In this document: positions 1-10,562 of the stretch, one piece after another | How the letters are laid out: every line of letters starts with the position of its first letter | Numbering within the stretch: the first letter of the stretch is position 1 | Assembly: GCA_013368315.1 (NCBI GenBank) | Contig: JAACJM010000191.1 | Location: 96,549-160,548, forward strand | From: Tetrapyrgos nigripes | Taxonomy: Eukaryota > Basidiomycota > Agaricomycetes > Agaricales > Campanellaceae | Reading direction: 5' to 3' | Length of the DNA stretch: 64,000 nt | The notes under the pieces: generated by a model | Seen by the model: the letters and a program-made list of their open reading frames with translations, nothing else | Told to the model about the DNA's origin: nothing | The model's database searches: none | Made by a program: the position numbers and the translations under genes

Positions 1-1789
1 AACTTTTCAAGAGTGAGAGTTGATTAAGATTTCGGACTGTTAAAAGAGCGGGTACCAGAACAAGAGTCGTCCCTCCATCAGTAGGCACGTCATACATAGT
101 AGTTACACCTTGTATGATGTTACGACCAGCGTTCTCTTGATGTGGGCGCAGCCGCGCAGGGAAGGGACCCCATGGCCAAAGGTAGTGCATAACCTCTGCC
201 TTAGCCTAGTGCGCTGAAGTGCTATTTCGTCGATAGGATTAGAAAGGCCAATTGGCACATAGCACGGGAACGGGTGCAAATTTTTGGAAACGGAAAAGGT
301 GAACATCTTCTATTGGGTTGTAAGATACTCCTACACGGTTGTAGGCCTAGGTAGAGTAACGTACACGAAATTTTGGAGCAAGTTGTAACTTGTCGCGGGG
401 TCGTTGAGCGACAAGAAGTTAAAACAAGCACGTGACAAACCGCGATCAAGTAGCCTTTCAAGTGACTCTGTGTCAACTCTGTGTCAAACTCCTTGAACAT
501 GACCAATCCAAATTCCTTCGTCGTATTCTTGGTCTCTCCAACAATTCCATCCTCACATCTTTATTCACTGAAACTGCTATTCGCCCTATATGGGTCTGCC
601 GTGCCATATTGGCTCTGTGAGACTACGGTCTATCTGAAATATTAATATGTGATCCAGCTTCCACCACACAAACTCCCTCGTGTCGTCCTTCACGCTCTCT
701 TTGACCTCAGGGCCAGAAACCTTCCTTGTTGGTTATCAGACTTGGACTACGTTCTTGGCAACCTCCCCACTCTCCTGACTCCGATCCGTTATTCCTGCCA
801 CCTCCCAACCAACTCCCAACGAGTACCTTTCTGAACCACAAATCGACGTGTTCATTAAAGACTCTGTCACTCTCTCCTCTAACGCTTTCCTCCTCTCCCA
901 AATCAACTCCTTCACTCGCCTGTCTTGATTGCGTGAACGTATCGAACCAACTGATCCCGAAAAAAATGAGCAAGCTCGCTCCCCGATTCTTTGTTTGCGC
1001 CACTACCTCCTGCAGGTGAAACATCATCGTTCCTCACGCGTCTCCTTTGTGGTAATGTCTCGCCTTGGTTTTTCAGTTGCTCAACGGGTAGAAAACCTCA
1101 CTGTGACCTCAAAAAAGTGCTGGATTTTGTCAACATTTTGTCCAAGCAGTTTCAATCAAAACTTTGCAGAAGTGACTGGCTCAGGTCTATGAAAACATAG
1201 ACAAGGGAGATTAATATTTCCTGTTGACATCTATATCGTTTTTATTGAGATTTCTAGGTCTATGCTCTAGCCTCAATCTAGGAGATTTGCGCTCTTACAG
1301 AAGTGGCCATGGTAAAGGTCCGTATTTGGCTCAGTACAACGTTAACAAGCAGCTTCGAGTTCAAGTGACTTGGACCTTGGTTATATAACTCTGGGCTGGC
1401 CAGCCAACTTGAAATCCTGCTACTACTACTAGATTCTGGCATGAAAATAGCTGAGCGCGTCAAAATCGTTTCCAGAAAAACATTGGCACTATATCCCGAA
1501 TATAAACCTCGGTTAGCCTCAAATATTCTGGCATTTCTTAAACAAGGAAAATATGCGAAAATGGACCATATCTGCGAATGTTTTCCTCCGTCAATTTTTG
1601 CGGTGATTCCAGGTTGATTCCAGGCTCCTTTTTCAACGACTCGAAGGACATTTACATACATACATATTTTTCATGTGTGGCGCTCTAGATCTTTAAAATC
1701 AATTGACATGTGTTGTCGCAGACTCACCGTCAAGCTCTTTCTGATGGAACAAGTTACACAAGTTGGCAACATCAGGTTCATAGGACTTG

Positions 1790-2108
1790 GAGATTTCTCT
1801 GAACCTAATCTACTATGCCATGCCTCGCAGCCAGCTGGTTCCCTCGTGGTCATGGGCTACTTCTCTCGACTCCCAGACTCCCATGTTTTGATCTGCACGA
1901 CAAGGGAGATTTCTCTGAACCTAATCTACTATGCCATGCCTCGCAGCCAGCTGGTTCCCTCGTGGTCATGGGCTACTTCTCTCGACTCCCAGACTCCCAT
2001 GTTTTGATCTGCACGACAAGGGAGATTTCTCTGAACCTAATCTACTAGGCCAGCTGTATCCCTCGTGGGTTACTTCTTTCGACTCCCATGTTTTGTTTTG
2101 ATCTCCAC
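1790..2108. repeat. 116-bp tandem repeat, about 2.7 copies
   Basis: Copies start at 1790, 1906 and 2022, a constant spacing of 116 bp. The first two copies are nearly identical. The third matches for about 26 bp, loses an internal segment and then recovers the tail. The unit stays open in one plus-strand frame, giving a repetitive peptide, but there is no other evidence of coding. Confidence 0.85.
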
Positions 2109-3131
2109 GAAGAGGCTAAGCGCTTTCCTTATTCAGGCCGGTACTTGGATCAAAGTTTTAACCTTTTCTGTTCAGTTTCAGGGTGATCAGTCAAGACTTG
2201 AGTAAGGATTCAGACTCTGGCTGTACTTGTCACTGGCAATACTAGTCTATCAGGACCCATTTCGAGCACACCCAATATTCTCATGTATGAAGCCCCCACT
2301 CGCGCTGAATTTCACAAAAATCAAATCCTCGGCCTCAGCCCCAGGCCTCATGTTCTCCCGTCATGCATAAGACACTGGCAGCAGACAGAAGGTAGGGCAG
2401 GGTAAGTAAGTAAACAGCGCTCCACAGCCTATGGCCATGCCCCAGATAGTACTCAATTAATACAGATACAGAGTTCTCGACGAGAATCAATAACGGAAGA
2501 CCCCCCCTCATTTCAGGCACTCTTCTTGCCTTTTTGGCACTGGCAGCTGCTCGCTATTCAAATACTTGGACCGTGTATGTAGGCTTCCAACTTTGATGGG
2601 GTGAAACACTATGTACACATGAGCGGCGTTGAATGACATTGAAATCGATTCCATGCAGGTAACCAACCCCGGTTCCTCCCGCGATTTCAGCCTCAGGTCG
2701 AACGACATGACTTAGGAAGAAGCAAGGAAGAAGTCGGAAGTTTCTCCCGCCAAGTTGATCAAATCGTTCAACGAAGAAGACTAAGCCATATTATTACTTT
2801 CTTGGCAGAATGAAAATTCTGGTTTTGCTTTTGTATGTACTTTTCCATGTTTTTGCGCGTTCAAGTCGGAGAATTCGTTATCCCTTCAAGATAATACCAC
2901 ACCAATTGCAAGAAGTTGTTTCACGCATCGTGATCTTTGGTTCTCTTCTCTGCGATGCGTGATTAATACTCTGAAGCATCGAGTCTAGGATAAGATAGGG
3001 TATAACGGTATGTATAGACAAAGGAAATAGTGAACACCCTATTCTTGTCATCGATCGGACCCTTGACTGCGTGTCTAGTGCTTCCGGATCTGCACGCTAA
3101 GGAAGAAATAGAAGAAGACGAAGACATCTGA

Positions 3132-3279
3132 CCACCTTTGGGCCACCTGCAAGCAACCTGGTACTCTGGCACTATTGCAGGCAAGTTAAATCCACTCAAC
3201 AGATACCTGGCCACCTTTGGGCCACCTGCAAGCCACCTGGCACTCTGGCACTATGGCAGGCAAGTCAAATCCACTCAAG
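3132..3279. repeat. 79-bp direct repeat, two copies
   Basis: A block beginning CCACCTTTGGGCC at 3132 recurs at 3211 with only a few substitutions, through about 69 bp of shared sequence in each copy. No coding role is apparent. Confidence 0.8.
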
Positions 3280-3702
3280 TCGCCTGAGTCAGAGTCGGAA
3301 TTTTAGTAACTTCTTTGTACACACTCTATTTTCAAGCTGAAAGAACGACGACCAGGTCCGATGGTAGCCTCCTTTCAGTCCACCATGTATAGAACACACT
3401 ACCGGATCTACTCTAATACCATGTTCCTTGATTATTTTTTTTAAAATGCATTCAGCAGCCATAAGCGTATATTTTCTCTCAGGAACAATGAGTAGTGAGT
3501 CTAGTGACTCGTCCGTCTATTTTCCGACTTCCCACTCGGGCTCGTGCAGAGCAGGGCAATACAAGGGCATACATTGACAAGATTCAGATCATCATCAAGA
3601 TTCTTTGCTACTACCTACGGACCTTGAGCGTGAGTTATGAAGCCCGTTCTGTCCCCGAATCTACGAGTCGTCCAGACACCGGTTCACAATACCCAGCTAA
3701 TC

Positions 3703-3745
3703 TATTGTACTATTTCGACCAAGTGTTCGTGTAACGCGTAACGCA
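3703..3745 (+). mobile_element. single end of a TIR/MITE-like element
   Basis: The sequence has an ATTTCGACCA-type core (here CTATTTCGACCA) followed by GTAACGCGTAACGC. The same core with a GCGTAACGC-like subterminal block forms the ends of the elements at 15485-15711 and 35915-36416. A clear inverted partner is not visible downstream. A weak candidate lies at about 4060-4080, where the reverse strand reads GGTATTTCGTCC. I treat this as a solo or degraded end of the same family. Confidence 0.45.
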
Positions 3746-3828
3746 CCCCCACGAGCACCGGTCATTTTGGATATAGTAACGCGTACTCGAGACCTTTGAA
3801 CACTCCCCAGGCATATCCTGTAACGCAC

Positions 3829-3871
3829 TTTTTTTTTTTTTTTTTTTTTTTTTTTGGGGGGGGGGGGGGGG
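3829..3871. repeat. T27-G16 homopolymer pair
   Basis: Twenty-seven T are followed directly by sixteen G. It creates spurious Lys/Pro-rich open frames on the minus strand. It may be real low-complexity DNA or a place where assembly length is unreliable. Confidence 0.8.
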
Positions 3872-4947
3872 CGCTCTAAGACTAAAAATAGAAAGCTCAT
3901 TGCAAGAGGCGTTCTGCCACGTCCGAGAGGTCACAGTCTGTTGTGCAAAAGATAAATTTCTGATTCTGACAAAGGATAAAATTGCGGTGGGTCAATACTA
4001 TTACGGAGTACAAATTTTTGCCCGGCCACCCGAACACTTGCAACACTAAAGATATCCTGTAACCGGGACGAAATACCAGTGGCGGTTGATAAGAGCAAGA
4101 ACATCTCTCAAAGAGCCTTTGCGCTCAGGCGCTCCGAGTCAAGGCTGGCAAGCAGGAGCCTACTGTCGCGCAGTACCCCAGGACCTGCAGCTTGGCTCCA
4201 CTACTTCATGCGGCGTATCTATGCTTTGTTCTTATGCTTGCATTACTTCTTGAACACCGCGCTAGCTCAGATGACATTTGACTGGGAAGGAACATCTATG
4301 TCCCGTATTCCAAGTCACCGCTCCTTGCCATAGTGCCAGTGGTTGCTCAATTGACAGGCTCCAGGCTCGCTATACAACCGATATGCTAGTACGGTCCTTA
4401 GTCTCTGTCAGTCATCCCAGCGGACCGAAATACCGTTTATGCTCACAGGTTTCTAGGCGTCTGGTCTAGGGAGTAGTCCTCATGAGCTAATGTCGCGTCT
4501 GGGCCCGTCGACTATTGGAAGCTGAAGCGTTTTCCCCATGCAAATCGGCCTTCGCAGTGATGCTAGGAGCTTCATTTCTTAAAGTCTAACCAAATACAAA
4601 GAGTTGAAGGACTTGGTCCTGAAACCCTAGTAAGCTGGCTTTAGCCTAGGATGCCCACTAATCGCCTCTATTATTTGTGTGGTTTATCAGTAAGCTGTTG
4701 GTACAATGATGGTGCATAAGGAAAGGGGAAGCAGACTGCGTAGAATGATAAATATGAAAAATGCAGTGAATAGATGATGCACGAATCTGTCTGTCTGTGA
4801 TGTCAATAGTCCCTGCCTATTGGCAAAATCTGGGCTGGGTATAAGCAATGCAAATGTCAGAAACGCGTCCATGTGTCCAGACCCCGACCCCAGTCAGTCA
4901 TCAACGTCGAAGTCGTCTGCATATGCCTATGGTGAGCCCAAGTCAGG

Positions 4948-5764
4948 CTAGATGACCACGCAACGACGTTCCTTAACAATCTTGTTCCACCGTCCCTTCA
5001 TGCTCTCCTTCAAAGCTAAATTGAAGACGTCTTGCACACCGCGACCTGTTTTTGCGGAACATTCGATGTATTTCGCCCCAATTTCCTTGGCAACTGCACC
5101 TCCTTGTGCTGGTGTTACTGTTATTTGACCTTGTGCACCTAGCATGCGTTTGGTTTGTTCGTCGGCTCGTAGATCGATCTTTGTACCGACCAGGATGAGG
5201 GGTGTGCCTTCGCAGAAATGTGCCACTTCTGGATACCACTGAAGGGTTCGAACACGGCGATATGTCAACGCGATGAGCTCAGGGAGTAGACACGATAACG
5301 CACTTTATCCTGGACATTCCCAAGACTCGTCGGGAAGTCGATAGAAAACACGATGAGGATGACGTTGCTTTCCGGATAACTAAGAGGCCTCAGTCTGTCG
5401 TATTCTTCCTGGCCAGCCGTGTCCCATAATGCAAGCTCAATCTCTTTCCCATCAAACTGGACTTGGGTTACATAGTTCTCGAATACAGTCGGTATATAAG
5501 CCTAAGTCTCGGTAAAAGACGCGTTTTCGTCAGAACACAGTATGAGATTGACTCTTCTCTGCTCACCTCTGGAAATCGGTTCTCTGCATACACGATTAGC
5601 AGACAAGTCTTTCCACAACCACCTAATCCAACCAACAAAAAGGTAAATCAGTGATGCATAAAGGAAAGGTTTTGTTGCGTACCGTCTCCCACCACGACGA
5701 GTTTCCTCTTCAGATCTGGTCGGCGAGTAGGAGTTGAGGGTTGGCCTTGAAATGAGTTATCCAT
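4948..5764 (-). CDS. Rho-family small GTPase
   Basis: This is a small GTPase that should cycle between GDP and GTP at membranes and steer actin, polarity or cell-wall synthesis. About 40 N-terminal residues begin MDNSF. They lead into the P-loop GDGGCGKT, an effector loop IPTVFENYV, switch [18 protein letters not shown], then VGTKIDLR (the TKID guanine site) and ECSAKTG. The last four residues, CVVI, form a CAAX box after a basic RR, so prenylation is expected. Introns interrupt the gene inside the P-loop, before the effector loop (YIPTVFENY) and before WYPEVAHFC. The CxWYPEV-type middle looks most like Rho1 or Rho4 proteins, but I cannot assign the orthologue. GPI1 is divergent 83 bp away. 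Confidence 0.92.
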
Positions 5765-5847
5765 GGGGGGAAATTTGCTGGGATTGAGGACGGGAAGGTG
5801 GTTTGTTTAGTGCCAGTGGTGTGCCTTGCGACCTTTGCCCAAAACGG
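5765..5847. promoter_or_regulatory. short divergent promoter, Rho GTPase / GPI1
   Basis: Only 83 bp separates the minus-strand Rho start (5764) from the first plausible plus-strand GPI1 ATG (5848). If GPI1 instead starts at the next in-frame ATG (5872), the gap is 107 bp. No TATA box is visible. Any promoter must be shared or overlap the transcribed leaders. Confidence 0.4.
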
Positions 5848-8424
5848 ATGTGTCCTCACGTGTTCGCGCGTATGTTGACTGCTACCATCTTCTACCCTCT
5901 TGACTGCAACCTCTCCGGATACTGCTATGGCTGGGTCAAGCCTGCGATATGTGTAGCAGGTGTACTTCAAACCGAAAATGTACGCGAAATGGTACCTTGG
6001 CTGGTAACTTTCTGACATCCCAAAGGCAACAGAAACGCAAAAAATTTTGGACAAATTTGTGAAATCTACATCCGCAAACCTGACCAGGATCAACGCCCAA
6101 AGCTTGGTTCTTCTCGGAAGATGTGACGGTGCAGATGCTCTCTCTGGAACCAAGATCTGGGTGCCATCCTTACACTTCGACTGCGTGAAGTCGTGGGTGA
6201 CATCTTCATACGATCTTGATTTGTTGCTAACGACTTTGTAGGAACTATAACATCGTATTCTATCACCGACACACTCCAAGGTCTCTTAGATACTACGCGC
6301 TTGGTGTGCCTAGTGCTGACGGTACGAAAAAGCCAACGAGTCTACCTGGATATACTTTTGGGCCACTTTCTCCGGACATTCAGGCGGAAGGCAGTGGAAT
6401 CAGTGATAAAGTACTAAACCAGGTATGCGGTCCTCAGGTCTCGAGTCTTCAATCTGGCTTATACCGTGCAAGTTCAACGCAGCAGGAGCGGTCGATGCCT
6501 TGCTTCAACCTTATCCACATTCTCCGCGAACTTTACTTCCCTCTCAGATTCACAATTTATCTCGGTGGTTTTTAGGCTTCGTCTGCGCCACTAGCTCTCA
6601 TGTTCTGTCCTTGGTCATTCGGGCTCTCATTATGGTGTGCAATACGCCTATCTTCACCTCCTGGGACTTCAAGTCATATACCATTCTTCTAAAGGATGTA
6701 TCCGCCACCAGTACGCTCGACCCCTCTTCTATTACGTCCGTGGATATCTCACTGAGTCCTAGTTCAGCAGATAGATGTCCGAATGGAGCAGACGAATTTT
6801 CTAGTATCTGAAATTTCCGCCATCAGGCGAAGAGAGACGATGCCAACCTCTACCTACTCAATGCGATATACAAAGTGAGTTTGGCTTGCTGTCGAATGCA
6901 TCTTTTTGCCTCATTCACGTTTCTCAGTTTCTTCAACAATGTATGGCTAATTTTGAATGATATCACAATCGGCTACGCCTTTGGTTCCTTTCTCTGCGAA
7001 AATCATGTGGTCCTTGCCAATTTTCTGAGCAGTGCAGTTGAAGTGCGTTCCACCTCGTTTTCCAGCAAGTCACGGTCTGAAGTTGGCGTACAGAGTATAC
7101 TCATCAATTGGATCCAATGGGTCCTTCGTTGGCTTGACTCTTGGCCCGCTGGCCTCAAGCTCAACACTGAGCTTTCCCGATTCTACTCTCACACGTTTGT
7201 GGACTTGGTCGAGATGTGGGGAAGTGAGTTGCGTTGTTATTTCCTCGTTATGTCCTCGTTATGTCCTCGTTATGTCTTCATTATGTCTTCATTATGTCTA
7301 AAACTCTTTCTGACGCGTTCTATTCTCACTACAGGTGTGCTACACCGCGGATTTCCTTATCTTCCCGCCGTTATTTATGTCTTCGGGTTTTTCAGTTCCC
7401 TTGGTGGCGTCATCGGTGGAATGACGATGTCTATATCGCTCTTCTCTGATCTTCTGTCACTTGCAACTGTCCACATCTACGTGTGTTATGTCATTGCGAA
7501 CGCAGTCTACGCGAGGATACTCATCATGGTCGGAAGCTTGTGGAACCTGTTTCGGGGTGCGTATCTTTGCCGTGCAAGCCTATTACGCTTCACTAACTAG
7601 GCAGTCTACAACAGGCAAACGCTATAACGTGTTGCGAAATCGGACAGACTCTTGGGAGTACGACGTCGATCAGCTACTCTTCGGAACAATTCTGTTCACA
7701 CTAGTGACATTTCTATTCCCGACTGTGCTGGCTTATTACTCATTATTCGCACTGGTTCGTCCGTCGTTGATCAAAGGACCCTACTTCTGTCATGATGTCA
7801 ATGCCTCTCTCTTCGCAGATGCGCCTGGCGACTATTCTCATCCAGGCAAGCTTGGAAACACAGCTTGCGTTTATGAACCACTTTCCTCTATTTGCAATCA
7901 TGCTTCGAGTAAAGGACCCATGGAGGCTTCCAGGTATGTATCACGGATCCATCCAACAACTCGCCGAGGACAGCTCACTGATGACAAAACGTATCTTTCC
8001 TTCTATCATCTCGTCAGGTGGAATTTTCTTTGCGTTCAAAGTATCACCGACAAGAGAAGGTCCCATTCTTACTATTCAAGTGCGTGTGTGTGTGTGATCA
8101 TCTAACACCAATCTGGGGTGCAAACTAATTTCCTTCCTCTATATCATAGAATCAGGCGGTGCCGTTTTCGAATATTTTCTTTCAATATAGTAAGTGGGCA
8201 CACCTCCTTTAGACCCTTTATCTGCGATTGCAGTTTTGTACCCCTCCCGCTAACTCCGAGTCTCTTCCGTAGTCCGCTTATGGTCCCGACTGGCGTCGCA
8301 CTACAATCCCCTCCGGCTGCTCAAGTGTGTATTTGCAGGTGATTTCCTAGCACCGATATCGAGGTATGAAATGCAGTACAGCAAAATGAGGACCTCCGAG
8401 ACCAAGGAAGGAGTAGGTAGTTAG
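5848..8424 (+). CDS. GPI1: GPI1/PIG-Q subunit of GPI-N-acetylglucosaminyl transferase
   Basis: Gpi1/PIG-Q belongs to the ER complex that moves GlcNAc from UDP-GlcNAc to phosphatidylinositol, the first step of GPI-anchor synthesis. The N-terminal exon reads GYCYGWVKPAICVAGVL, which fits fungal Gpi1. The conserved core is at 7600-8060: NVLRNRTDSWEYDVDQLL, then LFGTILFTLVTFLFPTVL as a membrane helix, then FPLFAIMLRVKDPWRLPGG. Several other hydrophobic segments lie upstream (6560-7560). The last exon, after the acceptor near 8273, reads LWSRLASHYNPLRLL and ends ...KEGVGS at 8424. One resolved intron is 6193-6241, with a GCTAAC branch-site sequence. The start is either ATG 5848 or ATG 5872, and the splice near 5980-6030 is not settled. 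Family assignment is strong; the exact exon set is not. Confidence 0.85.
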
Positions 8425-8689
8425 CTAAATCGTGTATTGTAGAGATATGTATGATTAATATACAATGTACCACCTATCTACCAGTCCGGGGCTTCCAGTC
8501 GTTAAAAATACATGTCTAAGTAACACCCTAGAGTTACCAGCACCGGGAGAAAAACGCACAACCACAACACCATGTTAAAAACCATAAATGTACAACAAGG
8601 TATACAAGACATTTGTTCCATAGGACACATATGCATCGGCCAGGCGACAAGCCTAGACATAAGGACAACCTAACTATGTATGGGGTTCA

Positions 8690-9175
8690 GAGCAACCATA
8701 TCACAAGAAGAGACATATCGCTCACCTAGCATGAAAATGGATCCAACGACCCAACCGATTAACCCAGAGCCAATGATAACAAATTGAGTTTCAGATCTTT
8801 TCCCAGTAGACTGGATTGGGCGGCTAGAGAAACAGGGAAGGGAAGGGAAGAGGATCAGCTGCAGATGAGAAACTAGGCCCATGGCCCATGGCCCTGTACG
8901 GACGGGGCGGGATCGAACAGAATGACTACTTACCCTAGTTGCCATCGACCCCCGGCTGTGGTCTGTCGAATTTCAGTTTCACAGTCAGATCGCGAAATGG
9001 AGGATTGTCACTCACGGTCTCGTACGCACCGAAACGATACCAATTTTCTCCCTGATTTGGACGCGGGGTCTGCCATCCACACGCAGCACTCTTCTCCTTG
9101 CCTGAAGAAACCGTACGTCCACTCTCTAGCACATGGGTCCCGGGCTGGCATAGTCGTGTAAGAGACTGAGGTCAT
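8690..9175 (-). CDS. possible small membrane or secreted protein, unrecognised
   Basis: Three minus-strand pieces can be joined in frame. The first is an exon ending YRFGAYET. A 53-nt GTGAGT...CAG intron leads to TTAGGRWQLG. After a second intron comes an exon with the hydrophobic stretch FVIIGSGLIGWVVGSIFML, which could be one membrane helix. The phases agree at both junctions, which is why I list it. No ATG is in frame in the first piece, the C-terminus is unclear, and I do not recognise the family. It could be a non-coding or decayed locus. Everything from 8425 to about 8690 looks like 3' UTR or spacer. Confidence 0.3.
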
Positions 9176-9777
9176 GATGCGTAATAACGCGAGGGGAACA
9201 GAAAACGTAGAGACGAAGAGGCGAAATTGAGGAAGACTCGAGTGGGGCGTTTGTACGCCCAGAGGTCCTCTTATACTCGTGAGCAAATAAATGAATGTTT
9301 GTATTGCATATGCATCAGATCTTGGTAGTGTGACACTACTAGTCAGCTTGGGAACGGCTATATTTGAAGTAATACTGAGTGTCCGAGCCGCCGATCCAGA
9401 ATCAAAGGAATCTGGAGTCTGTGTTGATGCTTTCATGAAAGGAAGCTTTCCGAGAGATCAAAATCAGATCAAGTAGTTTGTGGGGCGACAGAAACCTACG
9501 GGGACATCAATTAACGTTAGCTCTCTACCAACAGGAAGATCCCTGTCAGCGCTCGTGCTTCTCTTGCCTTCTAGATTTTACGAAGGGTAGCGAAGAGTCT
9601 TGGTGGGTTGGGATGCGGGAAGTGCACTCAAATATGTTGAGGCACACGAAGGCGGCATGTTTCTCGAGGCAGAGGTACGAAGCCGATGGGAACTTATTCT
9701 ATCGATGCCGCGATGTCAGGCGAACAAATGTATGTAGGGCAGAAGGATCGGGAAAGTAAACTTCTACCAAAAACTGT

Positions 9778-9840
9778 GGGGATATAGCTCAGTTGAGAGA
9801 GTAGCGACTGTAGATTGTATCCTTAACCGCAGTGACTTGT
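9778..9840 (+). pseudogene. tRNA-like fragment (box A only)
   Basis: GGGGATATAGCTCAGTTGAG has the look of a tRNA 5' end: a GGGGATA acceptor half and an A-box (TAGCTCAGTTG). It is followed by GACTGTAGATTGT, which resembles a tRNA-Tyr anticodon loop with anticodon GTA. No T-arm/B-box (GGTTCGAnnCC) and no matching TATCCCC 3' half follow. It is therefore a truncated tRNA copy, a SINE head or a coincidence. It ends about 12 bp before the TIR element at 9852. Confidence 0.35.
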
Positions 9841-9851
9841 AGGTAGTGGCG

Positions 9852-10119
9852 TACTGTACCATTTCAATCAATTCTCGAGGGGGTTGCGACTGTGACCTCG
9901 TCTCGCGAACTTTTTTTCACGAATTGGGGTCAGTGACCTGGGACAGGGCAGAAATTTTCGCGAATTTCGCGGGAAATTTGCCTTTTTTGGGTATTTTACC
10001 ACGAATTTCACCTGTCCTTTTCGCGCCCGAGCTGTTGTGACCTCGGACAGCTCGAAAAATTTCGCGAATTTTAGGGGGCCGTGACTGCGGATTCGCGAAT
10101 TGAATGAAATGGTACAGTA
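9852..10119. mobile_element. 268-bp TIR element (MITE-like)
   Basis: The left end TACTGTACCATTTCAATC and the right end, read on the minus strand as TACTGTACCATTTCATTC, are inverted repeats of about 25 bp with two or three mismatches. The interior is rich in short palindromic motifs such as TTCGCGAA and has no transposase. The TACTGTA end followed by ATTTC(A/G)A(C/T)CA is shared with the other elements in this window. A TA target duplication is possible but cannot be told apart from the terminal TA. I see no gene between 10120 and 10562 that I can support. Confidence 0.75.
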
Positions 10120-10562
10120 ATCCACTCACTCACTCACCGCTCCGGGAAAGGGTCAGCGCCGAAGCACATACTCTCCGTGGTCCCAACAAGGAAAGGGCAA
10201 GGTCCAGGGTCAAGCGACACTAAGCCCCGGGTAGACCATCTACCTAGTGTACCGGACGACGTTAAACTAGCTACAAAGTAATTAAATTCATCATCTAAAT
10301 CATCCTCTAAAGCAGGGATGTGACCAAGTTCTTTCCGTAACTCGAAAACATCGTGAATGAATTTTGCTGCGTGTGGTACCAAAAGCCAGTTGAAAATCTA
10401 GGATTTTAGGACTCAAGTTGGGTTTCTGAAAGTCTTCGGTCCGCAGTACCCCCACTTTGAAGAGGAACTTTTTCGTTTTGGCATCACCGTCGTCAATTGG
10501 CTATGAATGAGAGTGCTTTAGAAATATATGGATACAAATGTGCTTTAATAATGAGATGTTCA

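Larger units (their letters stand above)
1..4947. other. gene-poor, repeat-rich region
   Basis: I see no gene that I can support here. Short open frames near 650-1200 on both strands read as patches of plausible protein in different frames, with no shared start or recognisable domain, so they could be a decayed gene or chance. The region holds two tandem repeats, one TIR-like end and a long T/G homopolymer, listed separately. The 3' end may include the 3' UTR of the Rho GTPase, which stops at 4948. Confidence 0.5.

Noticed and set aside
3697..3934. Lys/Pro-rich open frames on the minus strand
   Set aside because: They come from the T27-G16 homopolymer and have no other support.
5710..6279. 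189-residue minus-strand open frame across the Rho start and GPI1 exons
   Set aside because: It runs antisense to GPI1 exons with conserved text and out of frame with the Rho coding sequence; no domain is visible.
10134..10382. Minus-strand frame with ELRKELGHIPALEDDLDDEF
   Set aside because: It looks somewhat protein-like and could be a decayed fragment, but there is no start, splice partner or known family, and it adjoins a TIR element.
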